A DNA stretch of 5,534 bases from SIG607 sp045590395. GTDB lineage: Bacteria; Bacillota; Clostridia; Oscillospirales; Acutalibacteraceae. How positions within the stretch are numbered: the stretch's first letter is position 1; each line of letters opens with the position of its first letter. Both the position numbers and the translations under genes were made by a program. Positions 1 through 5,169 of this stretch are shown piece by piece. The DNA is taken from assembly GCA_045590395.1 (NCBI GenBank), contig JAZNQX010000018.1, positions 1-5,534 of the forward strand, given 5' to 3'. Below the pieces are notes generated by a model. That model saw nothing but the letters and a program-made list of their open reading frames with translations, was not told where the DNA came from and ran no database searches.

Positions 1-81
1 ACGATGAATGTCTACGCTCACTCTACAAGAGAGGCGAAGCGTACTTCCGCACGACTGCTCGATAAGGTAGTTAGCGGTTGA
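1..81 (+). CDS. Tyrosine recombinase/integrase, C-terminal end only (partial)
   Basis: Reading from base 1 gives 26 codons and a TGA stop: TMNVYAHSTREAKRTSARLL followed by DKVVSG. The TTMxxYAH context followed by a basic, helical tail is the signature of the last block of phage/ICE tyrosine recombinases (phage_integrase family). The Tyr at bases 13-15 would be the nucleophile that forms the 3'-phosphotyrosyl link with DNA. Everything upstream (the SAM-like core-binding domain and the R..H-x-x-R catalytic residues) lies outside the window, so the size and subtype cannot be given. The enzyme would excise or integrate a mobile element. In Firmicute elements such as the Tn916 type, int often sits at the element end next to the attachment site, so an element boundary close by is likely. 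The identification rests on a short segment but the motif is characteristic. Confidence 0.8.
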   Translation, partial: TMNVYAHSTREAKRTSARLLDKVVSG

Positions 82-85
82 GTAT

Positions 86-131
86 AAAAAGTTTCCCTTA
101 TTTTCGCTCATAAGGGCAAAAACAAGGGAAA
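86..131 (-). terminator. Intrinsic terminator of the leftward four-gene operon
   Basis: Bases 92-107 and 116-131 form a 16-bp inverted repeat around an 8-nt loop. On the minus strand the stem is followed by one C and then TTTTT (complement of the A-run at 86-90). The two non-Watson-Crick positions (100/123 and 105/118) are A-C and C-A in plus-strand RNA but U-G and G-U wobbles in minus-strand RNA, so the stem is continuous only for leftward transcripts. It begins 54 bases past the stop of the kinase-like gene. An alternative perfect 7-bp hairpin (95-101 with 110-116) shares the same sequence. No T-run follows on the plus strand. Confidence 0.7.
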
Positions 132-185
132 ATACATAACAGTTGAGTTTGTAACAGGCGAAAACCCCAGTAATATCAAGGCTTT

Positions 186-722
186 TTAGAATGTAGGACA
201 GTTAATGTCTGATAAATCAATATTTATTTTATATTCATCATCGATAAGCACGTAGTTTGCATTATACTTTTCGCAAAGTTCTAAGACCTGTGCATTATCT
301 TGCAACAAGCCGTCTATTGTGCAGTCATCATCAAGCCGGTTTTCAATAGTATTTGCATATTTCTTTATGTCAGCAAAATGACTTTTTATATATCCTTCAC
401 TCATAACAAGACAATAGTACTTTATACTTTCAAGATATTCGTTGTCAAAGTCATTTTGCCAATCAAACGGAATATAGCAACCCTCGACAATAAGATTTTG
501 CTTATTTTCTATAGCGGTTTTAATTATTTCACGAACTATCGGCCATAAATATTCGGTCAAAGCGTTATCATCACTCAAAGGCGTAAGTTCGGTATTTCCG
601 CTACGAATAAGTCCCATTTTTAAATGGTCAATCGAGAGGTATGAATATTTATATTTTTCGAGCAGTTTTTGAGCAAGTGCAGTCTTGCCTGTGCGCGAAG
701 CGCCTGTAATTAAAATAATCAT
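186..722 (-). CDS. P-loop nucleotide-kinase-like protein (AAA/adenylate-kinase-like fold), 178 aa
   Basis: The protein starts with a hydrophobic beta strand leading straight into a Walker A loop, GASRTGKT (residues 7-14). An acidic residue (D32 in SIDHLK) follows where P-loop kinases hold substrate, then a hydrophobic strand ending in VEG (79-81), a Walker-B-like position. A polar, Arg-containing stretch around residues 116-135 could be a lid. This order fits small NMP/shikimate-kinase-like or zeta-toxin/chloramphenicol-phosphotransferase-like P-loop kinases. The phosphate acceptor cannot be read from the sequence. The frame is open further upstream, but ATG at 720-722 is chosen because it is one base after the TAA of the PAS gene (coupled translation) and because the Walker A strand starts at residue 2, as usual. 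A partial SD (GATGGG) precedes it. Last gene of the leftward operon. The kinase-like fold is fairly sure; the function is unknown. Confidence 0.8.
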   Translation of the reverse strand: MIILITGASRTGKTALAQKLLEKYKYSYLSIDHLKMGLIRSGNTELTPLSDDNALTEYLWPIVREIIKTAIENKQNLIVEGCYIPFDWQNDFDNEYLESIKYYCLVMSEGYIKSHFADIKKYANTIENRLDDDCTIDGLLQDNAQVLELCEKYNANYVLIDDEYKINIDLSDINCPTF

Positions 723-723
723 A

Positions 724-1089
724 TTATTTTCCCATCTTATAAAGTTCTGTAGTTTCCTTATTTCTATATTCGTGCTTTTCATAGTAGCCGATGAGAGTGC
801 CGTTTTCATCACGCAGAGCAACCATATAGACATCCTTGTTCTCTTTATCGTTGCGCGAGGTGTAGACAATGTTATTTTCCTTACTTTCAGCAAACCAAGC
901 GACTACGCGGTCAATTTTCTCATTAGAATCGGAATTGTGGCAAGCCTTTAAACTTTTGCCTGTAAGGTCAGTATGATAACGCCGGGTTGATGCAGGGTTC
1001 ATATAAACCACTGTATGCTCTAAATCACAAATAACAACGGGCGCGGTGTCCTGGTCAAGTACGCTTTTAAAAAATTTTGATAATTCCAT
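724..1089 (-). CDS. Single PAS domain protein, 121 aa
   Basis: A free-standing PAS fold. An N-terminal helix (ELSKFFKSVLDQ) leads into the strand pair APVVICDLEHTVVYMNPAS (residues 16-34), a typical PAS start with the conserved N-P-A turn. A LTGKSLKACHN segment (42-52) and a helix KIDRVVAWF (58-66) follow. The final strands carry VYMVALRDENGTLIGYYE (88-104), the usual PAS end. The CH pair (C50-H51) followed by a Ser and a basic helix resembles the CHPPKS block of PAS domains found with DUF438, which is family resemblance by memory. There is no output domain, so it probably senses a ligand or redox state and acts through a partner. The start at 1087-1089 is set by an AAAGAGGG ribosome binding site at 1095-1102; an upstream TTG extension has no such support. 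Third gene of the leftward operon, cytoplasmic, no signal peptide. Confidence 0.85.
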   Translation of the reverse strand: MELSKFFKSVLDQDTAPVVICDLEHTVVYMNPASTRRYHTDLTGKSLKACHNSDSNEKIDRVVAWFAESKENNIVYTSRNDKENKDVYMVALRDENGTLIGYYEKHEYRNKETTELYKMGK

Positions 1090-1133
1090 AATTTCCCTCT
1101 TTATAGCAAAGTAGCAATAGTATTTTTGTTCGC

Positions 1134-1153
1134 TGATAAACCCCAATTTATCA
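1134..1153 (-). other. Intercistronic AT-rich hairpin
   Basis: A perfect 7-bp inverted repeat (1134-1140 with 1147-1153) around the six-base loop CCCCAA, or TTGGGG on the coding strand. It contains the stop codon of the DUF6440 gene and lies 44 bases before the PAS start. No T-run follows, so it is unlikely to terminate transcription. It could slow 3'-5' decay or mark an RNA processing point, but a stem made almost entirely of A-U pairs is weak. Confidence 0.3.
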
Positions 1154-1327
1154 TTTTACAATGGGCGTGATGATAGGTTTGCCCTCTTTATCCAACAGAA
1201 CTGTCATTCCGCCGGCATAACCGCTTTGACGATATAAGTAATTAACACCTGTTTCTTTGTCAACCCAGATTTCCATAGAACCCATATTTTGTTTATAAAC
1301 CTTTTCAAATCTATTATTTTTAGCCAT
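1151..1327 (-). CDS. DUF6440 family small protein, 58 aa
   Basis: A very short acidic/basic protein with RFEKVYKQ at residues 6-13, IWVDKETGVNYLYRQSGYAGG at about 20-40 and LLDKEGKPIIT at 44-54. The W/L-V-D-K-(E/D)-T-G-V-N-Y-L core followed by a Gly-rich turn and LLDKxGKP is the pattern I know as DUF6440, a one-domain family of small beta-rich proteins common in Firmicutes with no assigned function. It covers the whole domain, so this is a complete gene. The start at 1325-1327 is fixed by a GGAGG at 1336-1340 with an 8-base spacer; the in-frame ATG five codons upstream is rejected because this ribosome binding site would then lie within the gene. Second gene in the leftward operon, 25 bases after the DUF5714 stop. 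No signal peptide or membrane segment. Confidence 0.8.
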   Translation of the reverse strand: MAKNNRFEKVYKQNMGSMEIWVDKETGVNYLYRQSGYAGGMTVLLDKEGKPIITPIVK

Positions 1328-1352
1328 TATAACAACCTCCAAAAATTTCTTC

Positions 1353-2033
1353 TCATTTAAACGGACATCTTTCGCCGATACATTGGTTATTTAATTTAGA
1401 ATGGATACACTTAATTTCGTCGAGTTCCATTTCTACACCCAGATGTGTTTTTGCAAACTTTACCGCCTCGATTATTGCAAGATAAGAATCTCTCTTACAG
1501 CAACGCGGTCCGCCCACCTGGCCGATTGCACCGAGAGCTGAGGCAGTCATTTTATTTGAAAGTCCCCACTCTTCATTGCCAAGCGGTGTTGAGCCTGTAA
1601 CGATTGACACAAACATACCCGCACTCACACCTGCACCGCAAGCTCCCCAGAATCCGCAAGCACCGCCGGGCACCTTTTTACCTCGCGACTGCATTTCGAT
1701 AAGCGCTTTATGTAGGTCAATTTCACCGCCTGCATTTTTATATGCCGTAAGCAAGGCAGAGCCTACCATAATATGATGCTCGGGCCCGTGCATATGGCAA
1801 AAGGTTAAAGCCATTAGTCTCCTAATAATCACTATAGGATTTTTCGAGGTTTCACTCATGCAGACACCGAAAATACTGTCCATACCACCGGTATGACACT
1901 CATTGCACACGTAGTGACCGTTTTCACACACGGTTTTGCTGTTTTCTTTCTTACGACAGATGGCACATTCCATTGGCTCGTCAATTTCTAAATATCTAAG
2001 CGGCGCACCGCAAATTAAACATTCGTTTTTCAT
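1353..2033 (-). CDS. Cysteine-rich DUF5714 protein with N-terminal zinc-ribbon-like region, 226 aa
   Basis: There are sixteen cysteines in 226 residues. The N-terminus has two CxxC knuckles (C5/C8, C23/C26) and then C36-x3-H40-x2-C43-x2-C46, a zinc-ribbon/treble-clef-like metal site. The body carries CHMHGPEHH (79-87), followed by a Gly/Ala-rich helix, then GGACGFWGACGAG (123-135) and GGPRCCKRDS (174-183). The C-terminus is C209-x8-C218-x4-C223. The MHGPEHH and GACGxWGACGAG blocks are what I recognise as DUF5714, a family of anaerobic bacteria and archaea sometimes mislabelled as a methyltransferase; no SAM-binding motif is visible. The conserved Cys/His clusters suggest metal or Fe-S binding, which is inference. 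The start has a GAGGGG ribosome binding site at 2041-2046. First gene of the leftward operon, directly behind a strong promoter. Cytoplasmic: no signal peptide or membrane segment. Confidence 0.85.
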   Translation of the reverse strand: MKNECLICGAPLRYLEIDEPMECAICRKKENSKTVCENGHYVCNECHTGGMDSIFGVCMSETSKNPIVIIRRLMALTFCHMHGPEHHIMVGSALLTAYKNAGGEIDLHKALIEMQSRGKKVPGGACGFWGACGAGVSAGMFVSIVTGSTPLGNEEWGLSNKMTASALGAIGQVGGPRCCKRDSYLAIIEAVKFAKTHLGVEMELDEIKCIHSKLNNQCIGERCPFK

Positions 2034-2064
2034 TTCTTTTCCCCTCGAAATGTTTTATGGATTT

Positions 2065-2093
2065 ATTATAACATTTTCTGTTCCTTTTCTCAA
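2065..2093 (-). promoter_or_regulatory. Sigma-A-type promoter of the leftward operon
   Basis: On the minus strand TTGAGA (2088-2093) is followed by exactly 17 bases and TATAAT (2065-2070), a perfect -10 box. TG sits one base before the -10, making it an extended -10 promoter. Transcription should start near 2058, leaving about 25 bases of leader before the DUF5714 start, too short for a riboswitch. Confidence 0.8.
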
Positions 2094-2119
2094 TCCCGTA
2101 TTTCTTTGTTTAATGCTAT

Positions 2120-2131
2120 TGTAAATTTACA
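2120..2131. promoter_or_regulatory. 12-bp perfect palindrome, candidate operator
   Basis: TGTAAATTTACA is a perfect 12-base palindrome located upstream of both divergent promoters, 27 bases beyond the leftward -35 box and 17 bases before the rightward one. Such sites commonly bind dimeric helix-turn-helix regulators. No regulator gene is visible in the window, and AT-rich palindromes can arise by chance. Confidence 0.35.
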
Positions 2132-2137
2132 TATCTC

Positions 2138-2160
2138 TAAATTACTATTGCAGTAATTTA
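2138..2160. promoter_or_regulatory. 9-bp inverted repeat over the murI -35 box, candidate operator
   Basis: TAAATTACT (2138-2146) and AGTAATTTA (2152-2160) are perfect inverted repeats separated by five bases. The centre overlaps the TTGCAG -35 element, a position where a bound repressor would block RNA polymerase. The arms share the TAAATT core with the palindrome at 2120-2131. No T-run follows, and the dyad lies upstream of the predicted transcription start, so it is not an RNA hairpin of the operon. Confidence 0.45.
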
Positions 2161-2176
2161 AAATTTGTGGTAATAT
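2148..2176 (+). promoter_or_regulatory. Sigma-A-type promoter of the murI-DUF1934-argS operon
   Basis: TTGCAG (2148-2153), a 17-base spacer and TAATAT (2171-2176) form a good vegetative promoter. Transcription should begin near 2183, giving a leader of about 24 bases that holds only the AAGGAGG ribosome binding site (2194-2200, six bases before ATG). There is no room for a T-box, so argS is not under tRNA-Arg antitermination from this promoter. Confidence 0.75.
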
Positions 2177-2206
2177 ATAGTAGATAATGCAATAAGGAGG
2201 AAGTTT

Positions 2207-3022
2207 ATGGCAGATACACGACCAATTGGTGTTTTCGATTCAGGTCTTGGCGGTCTTACTGTAGTCAAAGAGCTGACTCGCGCTCTTCCTTTTGAAGATA
2301 TTGTATATTTTGGTGATACCGACCGTGTTCCTTACGGTACCAAAAGTAATGAAACCATTAAAAAATTCGCCCGTGAGGACGAGGCTTTTCTGCTTTCCAA
2401 AAACGTAAAGCTTATTGTTGCGGCTTGCGGAACGGTAAGCTCTGTTGCAAGTGATACTGCAAAAAATCTGCCTGTTCCCTTTGTAGAGGTGGTATCCCAC
2501 GCCTGTAAAAGCGCCGTTTCAACCTCTAAAAGTAAAAAAATCGGTGTTATAGGCACCGCCGCCACCATAAACAGCGGCGAACACAAAAAGCAGATTTTAG
2601 CCCTTTGCCCCGAAGCATCGGTTATCTGCCAGAGTTGTACTCTGTTTGTGCCGCTTGTTGAAGCAGGGCTGACTGATGAAAACGACGTTATAGTTTTGGA
2701 AACGGTTAAAAAGTATCTTACCCCCTTAAAAGAAGCAGGTATTGATACCCTTATTTTAGGCTGTACCCACTATCCCCTGCTGTCTTCGGCTATAAAGAAG
2801 GTACTGGGTAATGAGGTTACACTTATAAACGCCGGTGTTTCTACCGCCGATGCCGTTAAGGAAATTCTTATGAATTCTGACCTGTTAAATGACGGCAAGG
2901 GTGGAAATGTATCTTATTTTGTCAGCGATATAACCCCGTCATTTACCGCCGTTTCGTCTATGCTGCTTGGCAGTAAAACGGACGAAATTTGCGTTGAGAA
3001 GGTGGATATAAACAGCCTATGA
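2207..3022 (+). CDS. murI: Glutamate racemase, 271 aa
   Basis: Interconverts L- and D-glutamate to supply D-Glu for peptidoglycan (substrate of MurD); cytoplasmic and cofactor-independent. Family motifs in order: GVFDSGLGGLTV (8-19, with the catalytic-site D11-S12), YFGDTDRVPYGTKS (34-47, with P42-Y43-G44 lining the glutamate site), AACGTVSS (72-79) with the first catalytic Cys C74, and LGCTHYPLL (184-192) with the second catalytic Cys C186 and H188. Length is normal for MurI/RacE. One oddity: the residue after C74 is Gly, where the usual motif is C-N-T; the Asn contacts the substrate in characterised enzymes. The start is set by a textbook AAGGAGG six bases upstream. First gene of the rightward operon; its stop overlaps the next start (ATGA). 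Aspartate racemase is the related alternative, but the motifs fit MurI much better. Confidence 0.95.
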   Translation: MADTRPIGVFDSGLGGLTVVKELTRALPFEDIVYFGDTDRVPYGTKSNETIKKFAREDEAFLLSKNVKLIVAACGTVSSVASDTAKNLPVPFVEVVSHACKSAVSTSKSKKIGVIGTAATINSGEHKKQILALCPEASVICQSCTLFVPLVEAGLTDENDVIVLETVKKYLTPLKEAGIDTLILGCTHYPLLSSAIKKVLGNEVTLINAGVSTADAVKEILMNSDLLNDGKGGNVSYFVSDITPSFTAVSSMLLGSKTDEICVEKVDINSL

Positions 3023-3432
3023 AAGACGCATTAATAACCGTAAAGGGTTTTCAGTATGCAAACGGCGAACAGGATACAATTGAACTGAAAACCTTAGGAA
3101 AATTCGGCATTAAGAATGATAAATTTTATATTAAGTACACCGAAACCGCTGAGAATGGTGAGAACTGTGAAACTCTCATAAAGGTAGACGAGTGGCAAAC
3201 CGTTTTAAAAAGAAGCGGCTCTACCGACAGCAGAATGGTAATAGAAGTAGGAAAGCGCAACTCCTGTGCTTATTCTTCAGCCGGCTGCGCTATTATACTT
3301 GATATATACGGAAACCAAATTGATAATCAGTTAAACGAACACGGTGGCGCATTAAATCTTGAGTATGACCTTAATATGAACTATGCGCCTATCAGCCATA
3401 ACAGAATAGAAATTACCGTAAAAGAGGTTTAA
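3019..3432 (+). CDS. DUF1934 family protein (YwiB-like), 137 aa
   Basis: Matches the DUF1934 pattern in order: ALITVKGFQ near the N-terminus (4-12), DTIELKTLGKF (19-29), a FYIKYTET strand (36-43), LIKVDEWQTVLKRSG (53-67), SRMVIEVGKRNSCAYSSAG (71-89), NEHGGALNLEYDLN (106-119) and a final IEITVKEV. Alternating strands are expected of this calycin-like beta-barrel family; B. subtilis YwiB is the named relative. The biochemical role is unknown. The ATG overlaps the murI stop by four bases (ATGA), so translation is probably coupled; the nearest SD-like sequence (AAGGTGG) is rather far upstream. The gene ends four bases before argS, and its last codons carry the argS ribosome binding site. YwiB also lies next to argS in Bacillus, so the pairing is conserved well beyond this window. 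Confidence 0.85.
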   Translation: MKDALITVKGFQYANGEQDTIELKTLGKFGIKNDKFYIKYTETAENGENCETLIKVDEWQTVLKRSGSTDSRMVIEVGKRNSCAYSSAGCAIILDIYGNQIDNQLNEHGGALNLEYDLNMNYAPISHNRIEITVKEV

Positions 3433-3436
3433 ATTT

Positions 3437-5122
3437 ATGTCACTACTTGTGAATACTGCAAAAAAACAAATTAAAGAGGCAATTATTTCTGCCGCAAAGC
3501 TTATTATGGAGGAAGGCACCTTCGCCCCCTGTGAGCTTCCTGATTTTAATATTGAAACTCCTGCCGATACCACTCACGGAGATTTTGCGGTTAACGCCGC
3601 GCTTGTGTGGTCAAGAACTCTCAGGAACGCTCCCCGAAAAATTGCCGAAACCATTATGGAAAAAGCCGATTTTAAGGGCACATACATTGACCACTATGAA
3701 ATAGCAGGCCCCGGTTTTATCAATTTCTTTTTAAACGACAGTTACTTTGCCGATGTACTAAGCGAAATTGACGCTAAAAAGGACAAATACGGCGAAAGCG
3801 ATTTTGGCGAGGGTAAAAAGATTCTTGTGGAATTTGTTTCTGCCAACCCCACCGGTCCTATGCATATTGGTAATGCAAGAGGCGGTGCGCTGGGTGACTG
3901 TCTTGCCTCTGTTTTTGAAAAGGCCGGCTACTATGTTGAAAGAGAATTCTACATTAACGATGCAGGAAATCAGATAAACAAATTCGGTCTTTCGTTATCA
4001 CTTCGCTATCAACAGCTTTTTGACAGTACCGTAGAAATGCCAGAGGACTCTTATCACGGCGCTGACATTATTGCTCATGCCAAGGCATTTGCCGATATCC
4101 ATGGAGATACCTATATGAAGGGCACCGAAGACGAAAGAAGAAAGGCACTTGTTGATTTTGCACTACCCAAAAACATTCAGGGGCTTCACGACGACCTTTT
4201 AAAGTACAGGATAGAGTATAACACCTGGTTTAAGGAGAGCTCTCTCCATAAGAACGGACAGGCAAAGAAAATTGTTGAGCTGTTAAAGGAGAGCGGACAC
4301 ACCTATATAGAGGACGACGCTTTATGGTTTAAGGGTGAGGATTTTGGTAGTGACAACTTCGTACTTGTCAGAAGCAATGGAGTTCCCACCTATATTGTTC
4401 CTGATATTGCTTACCACTACAATAAGCTTGTAACCCGAAACTTCGACAAGGCTATTGATATTCTTGGTGCTGACCACCACGGCTATGTTCCCCGTCTTAA
4501 AGGTGCTCTTACCGCACTGGGCGTAGATGCAAACAGATTAGATGTTGTTCTTATGCAGATGGTTCGTCTGGTTAAAGACGGTGAAATTATAAAGGCTTCA
4601 AAAAGAAGCGGCAAGGCTATAACACTTGTTACACTTCTTGAAGAAGTACCTATTGATGCCGCACGTTTCTTCTTTAATCTAAGAGAGCCTAACTCTCACT
4701 TTGATTTTGACCTTGACCTTGCAATAGAAGAGTCAAACAAAAACCCCGTTTATTATGTTCAGTACGCTTATGCAAGAATTTGCAGTATTATAAGAAATCT
4801 TGCAAATGACGGTATAGCACAGCGCAAATGTACCAAAGAGGAACTGATGAAGCTCAACGCTCCCGAAGAAAGAGAGCTTACCGTTCATCTTGCAGCTTAT
4901 ACAGATGAAATCATATCTGCCGCAAAGGCGTATGACCCCGCAAAGATTACCCACTATGTAGAGGAACTTGCAACCCTGTTCCATAAATTTTACAATGCCT
5001 GCAGAGTTAAATGTGACGACGAAGGTCTTATGCAGGCGCGTCTCACCCTTTGCACCGACACTGCTACGGTAATAAAAAATGTACTTGATTTACTTAAAAT
5101 AAGCGCACCGGAAATGATGTAA
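3437..5122 (+). CDS. argS: Arginyl-tRNA synthetase, 561 aa
   Basis: Class I aminoacyl-tRNA synthetase charging tRNA-Arg with arginine using ATP. An N-terminal Add-1 domain (about 1-110, with HGDFAVN at 47-53) is followed by the Rossmann core with VEFVSANPTGPMHIGNARGG (131-150), whose HIGN (143-146) is the ArgRS form of HIGH. YINDAGNQ (172-179) and LGADHHGYVPRL (343-354) are arginine/ATP-site blocks. The KMSKS-equivalent reads KASKRSGK (386-393), with Ala in place of the usual Met. A helical DALR anticodon-binding domain fills about 440-561 and ends in SAPEMM, close to the classical APERM terminus. Length is standard. AAAGAGG at 3421-3427 lies inside the end of the upstream gene, nine bases before ATG. 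Last gene of the operon, eight bases before a strong terminator. Confidence 0.97.
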   Translation: MSLLVNTAKKQIKEAIISAAKLIMEEGTFAPCELPDFNIETPADTTHGDFAVNAALVWSRTLRNAPRKIAETIMEKADFKGTYIDHYEIAGPGFINFFLNDSYFADVLSEIDAKKDKYGESDFGEGKKILVEFVSANPTGPMHIGNARGGALGDCLASVFEKAGYYVEREFYINDAGNQINKFGLSLSLRYQQLFDSTVEMPEDSYHGADIIAHAKAFADIHGDTYMKGTEDERRKALVDFALPKNIQGLHDDLLKYRIEYNTWFKESSLHKNGQAKKIVELLKESGHTYIEDDALWFKGEDFGSDNFVLVRSNGVPTYIVPDIAYHYNKLVTRNFDKAIDILGADHHGYVPRLKGALTALGVDANRLDVVLMQMVRLVKDGEIIKASKRSGKAITLVTLLEEVPIDAARFFFNLREPNSHFDFDLDLAIEESNKNPVYYVQYAYARICSIIRNLANDGIAQRKCTKEELMKLNAPEERELTVHLAAYTDEIISAAKAYDPAKITHYVEELATLFHKFYNACRVKCDDEGLMQARLTLCTDTATVIKNVLDLLKISAPEMM

Positions 5123-5129
5123 AAAGCTA

Positions 5130-5169
5130 AAAAGAGGACAAATGAATGTATTTTCATTTGTCCTCTTTT
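5130..5169. terminator. Strong bidirectional terminator shared by argS and the convergent gene
   Basis: A perfect 17-bp inverted repeat (5130-5146 with 5153-5169) and a six-base loop begin seven bases after the argS stop. The stem carries its own A-tract on one side and T-tract on the other, so it reads as a rho-independent terminator for rightward transcripts. In the leftward direction the stem is followed by a T-rich stretch too (complement of the A-rich 5121-5133). The stop codon of the converging gene (5154-5156) lies inside the stem. Confidence 0.9.

Noticed and set aside
88..187. An open stretch in the integrase frame after its TGA and a following TAA (about 32 codons, plus strand)
   Set aside because: It has no start codon or ribosome binding site and overlaps the leftward terminator. 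It could be a decayed integrase tail, but nothing supports translation.
723..893. Upstream in-frame extension of the kinase-like gene (57 extra residues)
   Set aside because: It lies wholly inside the PAS gene in another frame, while the ATG at 720-722 directly follows the PAS stop and places the Walker A strand at the N-terminus.
300..951. Plus-strand open frames opposite the kinase-like and PAS genes
   Set aside because: They are antisense to well-supported genes, lack ribosome binding sites and show no recognisable motifs.
186..1089. Toxin-antitoxin pair (kinase-like gene as zeta-type toxin with the PAS protein as antitoxin)
   Set aside because: The P-loop fold alone is not specific for zeta toxins, the partner is a sensor domain rather than an epsilon-type antitoxin, and the pair sits at the end of a larger operon.
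1090..1146. Upstream TTG extension of the PAS gene
   Set aside because: The ATG at 1087-1089 has an AAAGAGGG ribosome binding site five bases away; the TTG has none and the extra residues do not look like part of a PAS domain.
1576..1776. Proline-rich plus-strand open frame opposite the DUF5714 gene
   Set aside because: Its repeats of P and A are the antisense image of the Gly/Ala/Cys-rich DUF5714 core, so it is a composition artefact.
2177..2206. T-box or other riboswitch controlling argS
   Set aside because: The predicted leader is only about 24 bases, and argS follows its upstream gene by four bases, so there is no space for a structured leader.
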